The notes under the pieces were generated by a model. The model was not told the origin of the DNA, made no database searches, and saw only the letters and a program-made list of their open reading frames with translations. Below, one piece after another: positions 32,209 to 41,800 of a DNA stretch of 58,697 bases; the first letter of the stretch is position 1; the number at the start of each line of letters is the position of its first letter. The stretch spans positions 1 through 58,697 of the forward strand of contig JACNGB010000030.1 of assembly GCA_014384345.1 (NCBI GenBank). Reading direction: 5' to 3'. The position numbers and the translations under genes were made by a program. The stretch is from Candidatus Thioglobus pontius (GTDB lineage: Bacteria > Pseudomonadota > Gammaproteobacteria > PS1 > Pseudothioglobaceae).

Positions 32209-33474
32209 ATGACTAACCAAAGCGTGGATTGTGGCTGTGACCAGATTATTCAGCCATTGTTGTCTACAAACGAGGCGCTAGAGACATTAACCAAAGCCGC
32301 CATCAGTACGAATCAAGTAGAGATGGTAAAGTTAGATGGTGCACTTAACCGCATCTTAGCTTGTGATGTGCGCTCTAGCATCAATGTACCTGGTTTTGAT
32401 AATTCGGCCATGGATGGCTACGCTATTAACCTTAAAGAAGATCAAATCAACACACCTGGTGGCTTTGCATTTGAGATTGTTGACCGTATACCTGCTGGCA
32501 GTACTGGTAATGAATTATCTCCTGGGTGTGCAGCGCGTATTTTTACTGGTGCGCCCATTCCTAAAGAGGCAAATACAGTCATCATGCAAGAAGAATGTGA
32601 GCTGATTGAAAACGATACAAAAATTGAAATATATCGTCCGATTAGCCTTAATGAAAACATTCGACCAATGGGTAATGACATTGCATCAGGTGACATTATT
32701 TTAGACAAAGGTCATCGACTAAAACCCCAAGATATTGCATTGGCCGCCTCTGTTGGTGTTGAAACTTTGAGAGTGTTTCAACGCATTAAAGTTGGTGTGT
32801 TTTTTACCGGTGATGAGCTGGTTAAACCGGGGTGCGAGTTAAAACCTGGTCAAATTTATAATTCAAATCGCTATGCGTTAGTTGCTATGCTTAACAACTT
32901 AAATTGCGACATTATTAATCTAAACACAATTAAAGATACGCTTAAAGACACAACTGATGCACTAGCATCACTTAAAGATAGTTGTGATTTAATCATGACA
33001 ACAGGCGGTGTGTCAGTGGGTGAGGAAGATCATGTAAAGCCGGCAGTTGAAAGCCTAGGTGAGCTTAATTTATGGCGAATTAAGATGAAACCAGGAAAGC
33101 CACTAGCCTTTGGTAAAGTTGGTAATACAGCCTTTATCGGTTTGCCGGGTAATCCGGTTTCTGCCATGGTAACTTTTTTACTATTTGCCCGACCTTTTAT
33201 TAAAAAACTTCAAGGTTGTACGCATTATTTAAATACGAGCTATAAAGTCGCTGCTAACTTTGATTGGCATCGATCTAAGCCTAGGCGTGAATTTGTCCGT
33301 GTACAACTTGACCAATCAAGCATTCCAGCTAAAGCAAATCAATATCCAAAACAAGGCTCCGAAGTATTATCTTCAATGGCTTGGGCGGATGGTTTGGCTG
33401 AAATTAAAGAAAAAACCACCTTCAAACAAGGTGAAATAATCAATTTCTACCCTTTAAACGAGATGATGTCATGA
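32209..33474 (+). CDS. moeA: Molybdopterin molybdotransferase
   Basis: 421 residues. It has the MoeA signature [13 protein letters not shown], a GDELV motif, the [13 protein letters not shown] loop and [15 protein letters not shown]. It inserts molybdate into adenylylated molybdopterin. The Cys-rich N-terminus (CGCDQI) is a small extension. The stop overlaps moaC by 4 bp, so it starts a tight moeA-moaC-moaA-moaD operon. A possible -10 (TATGAT) lies at 32158-32163. Confidence 0.95.
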   Translation: MTNQSVDCGCDQIIQPLLSTNEALETLTKAAISTNQVEMVKLDGALNRILACDVRSSINVPGFDNSAMDGYAINLKEDQINTPGGFAFEIVDRIPAGSTGNELSPGCAARIFTGAPIPKEANTVIMQEECELIENDTKIEIYRPISLNENIRPMGNDIASGDIILDKGHRLKPQDIALAASVGVETLRVFQRIKVGVFFTGDELVKPGCELKPGQIYNSNRYALVAMLNNLNCDIINLNTIKDTLKDTTDALASLKDSCDLIMTTGGVSVGEEDHVKPAVESLGELNLWRIKMKPGKPLAFGKVGNTAFIGLPGNPVSAMVTFLLFARPFIKKLQGCTHYLNTSYKVAANFDWHRSKPRREFVRVQLDQSSIPAKANQYPKQGSEVLSSMAWADGLAEIKEKTTFKQGEIINFYPLNEMMS

Positions 33475-33953
33475 GTGATGAATTAACCCATGTAAATACC
33501 AACGGTGAAGCTAATATGGTGGATGTAGCGAACAAAGAAACCACCACGCGCATTGCTAGAGCTCAAGCTAAAATTTTAATGAAAGCTGAGACACTACAAA
33601 AAATCAAAGACAATGATTTTAAAAAAGGTGACGTACTCGCCGTAGCTAGAATTGCCGGCATTATGGCGGCCAAACAAACACACCACCTTATTCCAATGTG
33701 CCACAGCCTAAACTTATCAAAAGTCAGTGTTGATTTTGAATACCTTGATAGCGGCATTTTAATCAAAACATTCACCAAACTGAATGCACAAACTGGTGTG
33801 GAGATGGAAGCACTCACTGCTGCATCTGTGGCTGCACTAACCATTTACGACATGTGTAAAGCAGTTGATCGTTTTATGAAAATCACTGATGTGCAACTAC
33901 TTGAAAAACAAGGTGGCAAGTCGGGACATTGGGTGTTGTCGGATCATGAGTAA
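33471..33953 (+). CDS. moaC: Cyclic pyranopterin monophosphate synthase
   Basis: 160 residues. Family motifs [14 protein letters not shown] and the C-terminal [11 protein letters not shown] with catalytic Lys/Asp are intact. It converts the MoaA product to cyclic pyranopterin phosphate. It overlaps moeA (ATGA) and moaA (8 bp), so the three are translated as a coupled unit. Confidence 0.95.
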   Translation: MSDELTHVNTNGEANMVDVANKETTTRIARAQAKILMKAETLQKIKDNDFKKGDVLAVARIAGIMAAKQTHHLIPMCHSLNLSKVSVDFEYLDSGILIKTFTKLNAQTGVEMEALTAASVAALTIYDMCKAVDRFMKITDVQLLEKQGGKSGHWVLSDHE

Positions 33954-34944
33954 CAAGCTAATTGACAAATTTGGTCGTGAGATTAACTACCTCCGACTCT
34001 CAATTACCGAACACTGCAACTATCGATGTTTTTATTGTCGTGACGATGAGCATGCGCCAAATTGCAAGCGTGAAGACATTTTAAGCTATGAAGATATCCA
34101 GCGTATTGTGCGCTTATTTGCCGAGCTAGGTGTTAGCAAAGTTCGCCTTACTGGTGGTGAGCCGCTAATTCGCCGCGGTATTGTTAAAATTGCCAGCTTA
34201 ATCAGCTCGGTGCCCGGCATTACCGATATGCCTTTATCAACCAACGCGCACTTGCTGGGTAAATTTGCAGGCAAGCTTCAAAAAAATGGCGTTAACCGAG
34301 TTAACATTTCTATTGACTCCCTAATACCTGAAAAATTCGAAAAAATTACTCGCGGTGGCGATGTGCATGAAGTGATCAAAGGTATTGATGCTGCCATTGC
34401 CTCAGGCATGAGCCCAATTAAAATCAATGCGGTTGCCATGCACGGTATTAATGACGATGAAATCGAATCAATGATTGATTTCGCCATTGAAAAAGGTATT
34501 GATATTCGCTTTATCGAAACCATGCCCATTGGCAATGCTGGCATCGAAGCGGCTGATCAACATATGAGCGAGCAAGCTATCCTCGCTAAAATCAGCCAGC
34601 ACCTTGAGGGTCGATTAATACCGTTAATTTCTAAAAAAACAGATGGTCCAGCCAGTAATTATAAAATTAAAGATACTAATACCACCGTGGGCATTATTAG
34701 CGCCGTCTCGAATCATTTTTGTCAGACGTGTAATCGTGTTAGATTAACCGCTAAGGGGGATCTTATTCTATGCCTAGGACAAGAGGATGCTATTTCTCTA
34801 AAAGACGCTGTACGCTCAAATTTGAGCGATGAAGAAATTAAACAAATGATTATAGATGCAATTAATAAAAAACCCGAGAAACACGAATTTAATACGGTGG
34901 TGGACAATATTAGCAACAGACAAATGGCGGAGATTGGCGGATGA
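33946..34944 (+). CDS. moaA: GTP 3',8-cyclase
   Basis: 332 residues from the ATG at 33946; a longer frame back to 33889 lies within moaC and is unlikely. The radical-SAM cluster is in [11 protein letters not shown] (C-x3-C-x2-C), the C-terminal [4Fe-4S] site in FCQTCNRV...LC, and the last residues are the catalytic Gly-Gly. It starts cofactor synthesis from GTP and needs an anaerobic or low-oxygen cytoplasm. Confidence 0.95.
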   Translation: MSNKLIDKFGREINYLRLSITEHCNYRCFYCRDDEHAPNCKREDILSYEDIQRIVRLFAELGVSKVRLTGGEPLIRRGIVKIASLISSVPGITDMPLSTNAHLLGKFAGKLQKNGVNRVNISIDSLIPEKFEKITRGGDVHEVIKGIDAAIASGMSPIKINAVAMHGINDDEIESMIDFAIEKGIDIRFIETMPIGNAGIEAADQHMSEQAILAKISQHLEGRLIPLISKKTDGPASNYKIKDTNTTVGIISAVSNHFCQTCNRVRLTAKGDLILCLGQEDAISLKDAVRSNLSDEEIKQMIIDAINKKPEKHEFNTVVDNISNRQMAEIGG

Positions 34945-35177
34945 AAATTCTATACTTTGCCTCACTCAAAGAAAACCTTAAAACCTCAAGTGAAAGCATT
35001 GAGCTTGAGAACAACACCAGCGTTAAGCAATTAAGAGATTTACTGGCCAAAAAACATGGTGAGTATTATTTTCCAAACAATATTCTCTGCGCTGTTAATC
35101 AAGAAATAGCCACCGACACAACCCTCATTCAAACCACAGACGAAGTGGCCTTTTATCCGCCGGTAACCGGTGGGTAA
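34941..35177 (+). CDS. moaD: Molybdopterin synthase sulfur-carrier subunit
   Basis: 78 residues of ubiquitin-like fold ending in VTGG, the C-terminal Gly-Gly that carries the thiocarboxylate. The start overlaps the moaA stop (ATGA). Activation by MoeB would be needed; moeB is not in the window. Confidence 0.92.
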   Translation: MKILYFASLKENLKTSSESIELENNTSVKQLRDLLAKKHGEYYFPNNILCAVNQEIATDTTLIQTTDEVAFYPPVTGG

Positions 35178-35217
35178 TTATTGATTTTTTTAGGTAGAAT
35201 TTGTCTAACTACATTAA

Positions 35218-35303
35218 GTCATCATAACTTAGCAAACCACATTCAATTAGGGAGGATTAGCCCTTAACAAAGAGGGAGATGTGATTTACTAAGTTATGAT
35301 GAC
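35218..35303. repeat. 86-bp inverted repeat after moaD
   Basis: GTCATCATAACTTAG (35218-35232) is perfectly complementary to 35289-35303, with a further CACAT/ATGTG pair inside (35238-35242 and 35279-35283) and a smaller TTAGGG/CCCTTAA stem near the tip. It lies between two converging operons (moaD and the small membrane gene). It could end transcription from both sides or be a remnant of a small mobile repeat; I saw no second copy in the window. Confidence 0.7.
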
Positions 35304-35309
35304 GATTAA

Positions 35310-35495
35310 CTAGGTGCTTAGCGCATGCGCCATAATTTTTTTAACCACTAACTTAACCCCATCTGCCACCAATAAGGTGACCAACATAGTTAGTGCGATC
35401 AACCCTGGCTCGTTTATTTGATTTGATTGGGCAATCACTAGGCCAAAAAATAACCAAAAGAACGCCCAAGCAAATTTAAACAAAAATAACTTCAT
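35310..35495 (-). CDS. Small membrane protein, unknown
   Basis: 61 residues with two hydrophobic helices (about 5-22 and 30-51) and a basic stretch (KLVVKK) near the end. I do not recognise the family. It is only 5 bp from the DsrC-like gene, so it is probably the last gene of the nar operon, and it ends next to the long inverted repeat. Confidence 0.6.
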   Translation of the reverse strand: MKLFLFKFAWAFFWLFFGLVIAQSNQINEPGLIALTMLVTLLVADGVKLVVKKIMAHALST

Positions 35496-35500
35496 GTTGC

Positions 35501-35836
35501 TTAACCGGTACTCCAGCCTCTAGGACGCTTCATACCTGAAACCTTACAAGCCTGTTTCACATAACCATAAGGAAACATCTTAAACAGTTTGGATTTTGCC
35601 GTTTTTTTATCCACACCAAAATCTTCAACCATTTGCTTGGTTGTGTGTCGCACGTCCGGCGCAACACCCTTTTCATCATAAAACTTACGCATAAAATCAA
35701 ATATCGACCAATACTCATCATTGAGTTCGATATTTTCTGAACCAGCCAATTCAAGGGCAACATCATGATCCCAATCTTCGGGATGTATTAAATAGCCCTC
35801 AGGATCTAGTTCAACAGTCTTGTTGTTTACTTTCAT
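35501..35836 (-). CDS. DsrC/TusE-family protein lacking the C-terminal cysteine
   Basis: 111 residues, clearly DsrC/TusE fold (start DPEGYLIHPEDWDHDVA, later KLFKMFPYGYVKQAC). Of the two redox cysteines in DsrC, the inner one is present (Cys97) but the C-terminal one, 11 residues later, is Trp108 (RPRGWSTG). DsrC normally carries sulfur as a trisulfide between both Cys; TusE keeps the last one. This form has only the other, so ordinary sulfur relay is doubtful and a regulatory or chaperone-like role is possible. GGAG precedes the ATG. It follows narI and a small ORF. Confidence 0.85.
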   Translation of the reverse strand: MKVNNKTVELDPEGYLIHPEDWDHDVALELAGSENIELNDEYWSIFDFMRKFYDEKGVAPDVRHTTKQMVEDFGVDKKTAKSKLFKMFPYGYVKQACKVSGMKRPRGWSTG

Positions 35837-35864
35837 ATTGAAATAACTCCATTAGTTTAATAAC

Positions 35865-35880
35865 CCGATCTAATGATCGG
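35865..35880. terminator. Short stem-loop between the 62-residue ORF and the DsrC-like gene
   Basis: CCGATC-TAAT-GATCGG, perfect 6-bp stem with little U after it; likely partial terminator or processing site within the nar operon. Confidence 0.4.
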
Positions 35881-35889
35881 ATTGGTTAG

Positions 35890-36078
35890 TTAGCAAAAAT
35901 TGTTAAAGTTAGCGTCAGTTTTATCCTGGCCATCTTCATAGCCTGATTCGTATTCAGGCGTTCTTCTTTGCTCTTCGATTTCAGGGTTTTGCAGGTACCC
36001 TGCCACCCAGCCTTGGATGTAGTTATCATTCACACCCATCGACTCCATTTTTGTCACCATATCGAAATATTCAGACAT
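35890..36078 (-). CDS. Small acidic protein of the nar operon, unknown
   Basis: 62 residues, no signal or membrane segment. Two similar Gly/Tyr-rich segments (YIQGWVAGYLQNPE and YESGYEDGQDK) flank an EEQRRT centre, and the last residue is Cys. The pattern recalls the short GY-x-x-G repeats of ribosome-associated small proteins, but this is only a resemblance. It lies 8 bp after narI, so it is co-expressed with nitrate reductase. Confidence 0.6.
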   Translation of the reverse strand: MSEYFDMVTKMESMGVNDNYIQGWVAGYLQNPEIEEQRRTPEYESGYEDGQDKTDANFNNFC

Positions 36079-36086
36079 TGCTTCTC

Positions 36087-36782
36087 CTACTTATGCGTTC
36101 TGATGTATTTACTTCTAACAATTTGATACGGACGCATCAAGTAAGTAATTGGCACCGACCAAACATGAACCAAACGAGTAAATGGGAATACCAAGAACAG
36201 CGTCATACCGAATAACATGTGCAGCTTATAAGTGTAAGAAACGCCCGCAATTAATGTTGGATCAACACTCAACGTAGCAATACTCTTTACGTATTCAGCT
36301 AGCACCAACATGGTTGATACATCACCAGATTCTGCATGATGTAGAGAACCAAAAATAGTATTCAGACCAAGTAGTGCAGTTACTAGTAGCCAAAAGATAA
36401 CAAAATTATCTCTCAAACGGCTAACTGCTTTCACGCGCTCATTAGTCATACGACGATAAAACAACAGCGCTGCACCAATAGCAGCCATGCCACCAAACAC
36501 CATACCTGCATAAATTGCAATATATTGATGCTGGACATCGGTAGCGACTAACTGCCACCAACTATGTGGTAGTAACATACCTGCTGCATGACCAAAGAAA
36601 ATACCCAAAATGCCCACATGGAATAAATTACTGGCTAATGCCATGCCTTTATTACTCAGCAGTTGCGACGAATCAGCCTTCCAAGTGTATTGTTCACGAT
36701 CAAATCGTAATAAACTGCCAACAATAAAAACAACACCGGCGATATATGGATAAACGCCAAACAAAAAGTTTTCAAAATTCAT
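36087..36782 (-). CDS. narI: Respiratory nitrate reductase gamma subunit (cytochrome b)
   Basis: 231 residues with five membrane helices and the conserved histidines for two b haems (for example in FHVGILGIFFGHAAG and HMLFGMTLFLVFPFTRLVH). NarI oxidises quinol at the membrane and passes electrons to NarH. AAGGAGAA precedes the start. It is 11 bp after narJ. Confidence 0.94.
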   Translation of the reverse strand: MNFENFLFGVYPYIAGVVFIVGSLLRFDREQYTWKADSSQLLSNKGMALASNLFHVGILGIFFGHAAGMLLPHSWWQLVATDVQHQYIAIYAGMVFGGMAAIGAALLFYRRMTNERVKAVSRLRDNFVIFWLLVTALLGLNTIFGSLHHAESGDVSTMLVLAEYVKSIATLSVDPTLIAGVSYTYKLHMLFGMTLFLVFPFTRLVHVWSVPITYLMRPYQIVRSKYIRTHK

Positions 36783-36793
36783 GACTATTCTCC

Positions 36794-37309
36794 TTATGCT
36801 GCTTCAGCTAAATAGCTGCGCTTCTCAATGATTCTAATCAACTTAGCATAAGGGCTTTCAGCCTCATCCAAGTTGTCTGCAATTATCTTGATGATCTTTT
36901 TAGCATCACCCAAGAATATGCGCGATTCCATCTCATCCAAACTGGATACGTATTCAAGAATTAAAGGTAAGAAATCTGGAATTTCTCCATCATTTACCTC
37001 TAAGCCTTCGCCTTTGTAATGCTCGGATAAATCAATCAACGCTGGACCGCGCCCATTATCGTCACCAAAGATATGATGCGTTAGATGTAGATCGTGCTCT
37101 GGTACCATATCAAAAGTTTCAACATAGGTTTGTTGCATGCCGGTTGATGTGTGAACCCGCATCCATGAAATAAACTCCATAATGGCTTCTTTCTCTTCGG
37201 CTGCAATCTCTGATGAATCTTTCACATACTCGATCACTGAATCTAGATTCTCCATTAATTCGTTATCTGGATAATCAATTAGTTTTGATAAAACTTTAAA
37301 TATTTGCAT
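36794..37309 (-). CDS. narJ: Nitrate reductase assembly chaperone
   Basis: 171 residues, shorter than E. coli NarJ (about 236) but with the family core YVETFDMVPEHDLHLTHHIFGD and YKGEGLEV. NarJ binds apo-NarG and aids cofactor insertion and membrane attachment. It lies between narH and narI with short gaps of 11 bp. Confidence 0.92.
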   Translation of the reverse strand: MQIFKVLSKLIDYPDNELMENLDSVIEYVKDSSEIAAEEKEAIMEFISWMRVHTSTGMQQTYVETFDMVPEHDLHLTHHIFGDDNGRGPALIDLSEHYKGEGLEVNDGEIPDFLPLILEYVSSLDEMESRIFLGDAKKIIKIIADNLDEAESPYAKLIRIIEKRSYLAEAA

Positions 37310-37320
37310 GTTAATTCTCC

Positions 37321-38871
37321 TTAACTTTTATGCCTAGGCATATTTTCTACTGGAATAACTGATTTCTTACGACTTGACGGGAATAAGCTAAAGCCTTTAC
37401 CGCCATCAGGTCCGTGTGAACTGGTATTACCACCAGAGAAACCGTTTTGACCTTGGAACCCATATGGATCTTCATGGCGCATTTCTTCATGTGAAGTCGG
37501 AATTACAAAACGATCTTCATAATTAGCAATACCCAACATCTGATACATTTCTTCAGCTTGTTCAACACTCAAACCAGCATCTGCCAATACATCTGCACCA
37601 TCAGTGCCATCAACCGCTTTAAAGCGCTGATGTGCACGCATGGCTAGCAACTTACTCATTGAGCTCATAATTGGCTTTTCATCGCCAGCAGTAAACATGT
37701 TAGCTAGATATTTAGCTGGGAACCTCATTGCATCTACCGTTGGTATGATGCCGTTTGATGTTTCAACATTACCCTTGTCAATTTGAGATTGAACCGGAGA
37801 CAATGGCGGCACGTACCACATCATTGGCAGAGTTCTGTACTCAGGGTGAATTGGGAAAGCAATCTTCCAATCCATCACCATTTTGTAAACTGGTGAGTTT
37901 TGAGCTGCATCAATCCATGATTGCGGTACACCATCTTCAAGTGCTTGCTTGATCACTTCAGGATCGTTTGGATCCATGAATACATCGAGATGCTCTTGAT
38001 ATAGATCAGTTTCGCTTGGCGTTGCCGCTGTGCCACCAATCTTATCCGCATCATAAAGCATAACACCTACGTAACGAATACGGCCTACACATGACTCAGC
38101 ACATGCCATTGGCATACCAGACTCAATTCTTGGATAACAACCAATACACTTCTCAGATTTTCCTGATTCCCAGTTGTAATAAACCTTCTTGTATGGGCAG
38201 CCTGTTACACACATTCTCCAACCACGACACTTATCTTGGTCAACTAAAACGATACCATCTTCTTCACGTTTGTAAATTGCGCCTGACGGGCAAGAAGCGG
38301 CACAAGCAGGGTTAAGACAGTGGTTACATAGACGTGGAAGATACATGTGGAATGTATTTTCAAAATCCTTGTACATCTCTTTGTCAACATTCTTAAAATT
38401 AGTATCTTTAGAACGCTTTTCAAATTCACCCGCAAGATCATCTTCCCAGTTAGGACCCCACTCAATCTTCTCCATATCCTTACCTGTAATTTGCGATACA
38501 GGACGGGCTGTTGGTGTTGCTTCTGATAGAGGTGAGCTTTGTAGTTTATGATATTTATAATCAAACGGCTCATAGTAATCATCAATCTCTGGCATATCTG
38601 GATTAGCAAAGATATTCATGAGTTTACTCATGCGTCCACCTGCATTCAGCTCTAGCTTGTTATTAACAACCTTCCAGCCGCCTTTCCATTTACTTTGGTC
38701 TTCCCAGTTTTTAGGGAAGCCGATACCAGGCTTAGATTCAACATTATTAAACCAAGCGTACTCTACACCTTTTCGGTTGGTCCAAATATTTTTACAAGTA
38801 ACCGAACAAGTATGACAACCAATACATTTGTCTAGGTTCAGTACCATTGAAATTTGTGCTCTTATTTTCAT
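37321..38871 (-). CDS. narH: Respiratory nitrate reductase beta subunit
   Basis: 516 residues with four Fe-S cluster motifs: CIGCHTCSVTCK, CNHCLNPACAASCP, CRGWRMCVTGCP (the Trp marks the [3Fe-4S] cluster) and CIGCYPR...CAESC. It conducts electrons from NarI to NarG on the cytoplasmic face. Length and motifs are normal. The spacing to narG is 20 bp. Confidence 0.95.
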   Translation of the reverse strand: MKIRAQISMVLNLDKCIGCHTCSVTCKNIWTNRKGVEYAWFNNVESKPGIGFPKNWEDQSKWKGGWKVVNNKLELNAGGRMSKLMNIFANPDMPEIDDYYEPFDYKYHKLQSSPLSEATPTARPVSQITGKDMEKIEWGPNWEDDLAGEFEKRSKDTNFKNVDKEMYKDFENTFHMYLPRLCNHCLNPACAASCPSGAIYKREEDGIVLVDQDKCRGWRMCVTGCPYKKVYYNWESGKSEKCIGCYPRIESGMPMACAESCVGRIRYVGVMLYDADKIGGTAATPSETDLYQEHLDVFMDPNDPEVIKQALEDGVPQSWIDAAQNSPVYKMVMDWKIAFPIHPEYRTLPMMWYVPPLSPVQSQIDKGNVETSNGIIPTVDAMRFPAKYLANMFTAGDEKPIMSSMSKLLAMRAHQRFKAVDGTDGADVLADAGLSVEQAEEMYQMLGIANYEDRFVIPTSHEEMRHEDPYGFQGQNGFSGGNTSSHGPDGGKGFSLFPSSRKKSVIPVENMPRHKS

Positions 38872-38891
38872 CTTTTCTTCTCCTAGCTATA

Positions 38892-41800
38892 TTAGTTGTT
38901 GATTCCTGGAGGGTTCTTTTGCGCCTCTCTTTCAGGGGTTAATGGCTTCTCTAACCAGTCAACATCTTGATCTTCAATCTTATGAACAATAACATATTCA
39001 TCACGATTTGATCCCACAGTGCCGTAATAGTTAAATGCATAAGATAACTGAGCATAACCACCAATCATATGAGTCGGCTTGGGTACAGTTCTAGTTACCG
39101 CATTCAAGATACCACCACGCTTACCAGTAGTTGGCGAGCCAATTACATTTACATTCTTCTCTTGAGCGTGATACATCATCGCCATACCGTTTGGTACTCT
39201 TTGCGAAACTACAACCCTAGCTGTTGTTGCGCCGTTATCATTAACTGCTTCAACCCAATCATTATCCTTAAGTCCAATTGATTGAGCATCTTCTTCAGAA
39301 ACCCAGAAGTATGGTCCACCACGGAATAAAGTTAACATTCTCAAGTTGTCTTGATAAGTTGAGTGAATACCCCACTTGGAGTGTGGCGTAATCCAGTTTA
39401 GCACTAAGTGTGGCTTACCCTTCACAGTAGCTGGTACATTGTTATGTGCCTTTAAATCTATAGAAGGTTTATAAGTACAGAAGCCTTCACCGAAGTCTAA
39501 CATCCACTCATGATCTTGATAGAATTGCGCACGGCCTGTTAGCGTTCTTAAAGGAATGTGCTCATGCAAGTTTGTATAACAAGCATTGTAGCTTACCTCT
39601 TCAGATTCAATACCTGACCAAGTTGGTGCGGTAATAATCTTACGTGGCTGTGAAACAATGTCACGGTAAGTAATTTTCTCATCCTGACGACCTTTGTATA
39701 AATGAGAGTGGTCAATACCAGTCTTCTTAGATTGTCCTGACCATGACTTATGTGCCACTTCACCATTGGTTTCTGGCGCCATGCGCATGACTGCATCACA
39801 CACATGAACATCTTCAGCAAGTGATGGCATGCCTTTAGAAATACCCTCTTCTTTAATCGTGCCGTTTAATACCGCTAACTCATCAACTTCATGATCGGTG
39901 TTCCAATCAATACCCTTGATATTGTTGCCTAGATTCTTCATTAAAGGACCTAGAGCAATATACTTAGCATAAGTACTTGGGTAGTCTCTTTCAACCAGTT
40001 TGAATATTGGTGCAGTCTTACCTGGAATTAGATCGCATTCACCCTTCTTCCAATCTTTTACCTCACCAAAAGGTTGTGCCATAGCCATCGGTGTATCATG
40101 CTGCATTGGCAATGAAACCACATCTTTTTGTACACCTAGATGCTTCTCTGATAATTCTGAGAACTTCTTAGCAATAGTTTTGAAAATCTGCCAATCAGAC
40201 TTAGACTCCCATGCTGGGTCAACCGCTTTACCCAATGGATGGATGAATGGATGCATGTCTGTTGTATTAAGATCGGCTTTTTCATACCAAGTTGCCGTTG
40301 GCAATACGATGTCTGAATAAGCACCTGTTGAGTTTAAACGGAAGTTAATATCTACCATTAGGTCTAACTTACCCACTGGTGACTTCTCATGCCATTTAAT
40401 TTCGTTACAAGCCTCTCCTTCTACACCTTCACTAAGTACACCATTTTGTGCGCCTAGTAGATGCTTCAAGAAGTACTCATGACCTTTTGACGAACTACCA
40501 ATTAGGTTAGCACGCCATACAAACAAGTTGCGTGGGAAGTTCTCTTCAGAATCAATATCTTCGTAGGCAAAGTTAAGATCGCCGCTCTTAAGCTTATTAG
40601 CAACATAATCTGATACTGCCGCCTCATCTGTTGCACCTGCATCTTCTGCCTCTTTAGCAAGATCTAGTGGGTTTTGATCAAATTGTGGAATCGATGGTGT
40701 CCAACCCATACGTTGAGCTGCAACATTGTAATCAGCCAGCTGATTACCACGATACTTAGCTTTTGCAGTAGAAGCCAATAAATCATCGGCTTCAACACGT
40801 TCATAACGCCACTGATCAGTATGGAAGTACCAGTAAGTAGTTGATGCCATATGACGTGGTGGACGGTTCCAATCTAGACCAAAGGCAATTGGCGCCCAAC
40901 CTGCTTGAGGACGAAGTTTTTCTTGTCCAACATAGTGAGCCCAACCACCGCCAGACTGACCTACACAACCACAAATATGAAGTAAATTCATAATGCCGCG
41001 ATAGTTCATGTCATTGTGGTACCAGTGATTAATCGCTGCACCTAAAATAACCATTGATTTACCACGCGTCTTAGAAGCGTTATCTGCAAATTCACGACCT
41101 GTGCGCTCTATATCAGCAGCAGGAACGCCAGTAATCTTAGCTGCCCATGCTGGCGTATAAGGCGTGCTTTCGTCATCATAAGAACTTGCCAAGTTATCAC
41201 CTAAGCCACGATCAATACCGTATTGTGCAACTTGTAAATCACATACTGATGTCACCATAACTTCATCACCATTAGCAAGCTTAAGCTTACGTGCTGGGAT
41301 TTTACGAACTAATGAATCACCCTCTTCTGGGTTAAAGTGTGGGAAGGTTACATCAACAACCGCATCTTTAGAATCAATACAGCTTAACTCTGCTTCAATT
41401 TCATTACCTGCAGCTTGCTCTAAGATGTTCCACTTACCTTCTTCACCCCAACGGAAACCAATTGAACCATTTGGCACAACAAATGAATTTGTCTTAGAAT
41501 CAAATACAACTGTCTTCCACTCAGGGTTGTTATCTTCACCCATATTCTTATCGAAGTCCGATGCACGAAGGAAACGACCTGTTACCGTCTTACCATCTAC
41601 CTCTTCTAAGATAACTTGCATTGGGAAGTCAGTAAAACTTCTTGCATATTCAGCAAAGTAAGCATCTTGGTTATCAATATGGAATTCTTTTAATGCCACA
41701 TGACCCATTGCCATAAATACAGCCGCGTCTGTACCTTGCTTAACCGGCATCCAAAGATCTGCAAATTTAACGTATTCTGCATAATCTGGCGCCATTGAAA

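Noticed and set aside
38244-38609. 121-codon frame overlapping narH on the same strand
   Set aside because: It is an out-of-frame shadow of the Fe-S region of narH.
39069-39281. Plus-strand reading frame inside narG
   Set aside because: Composition reflects the reverse complement of narG codons; there is no start signal.
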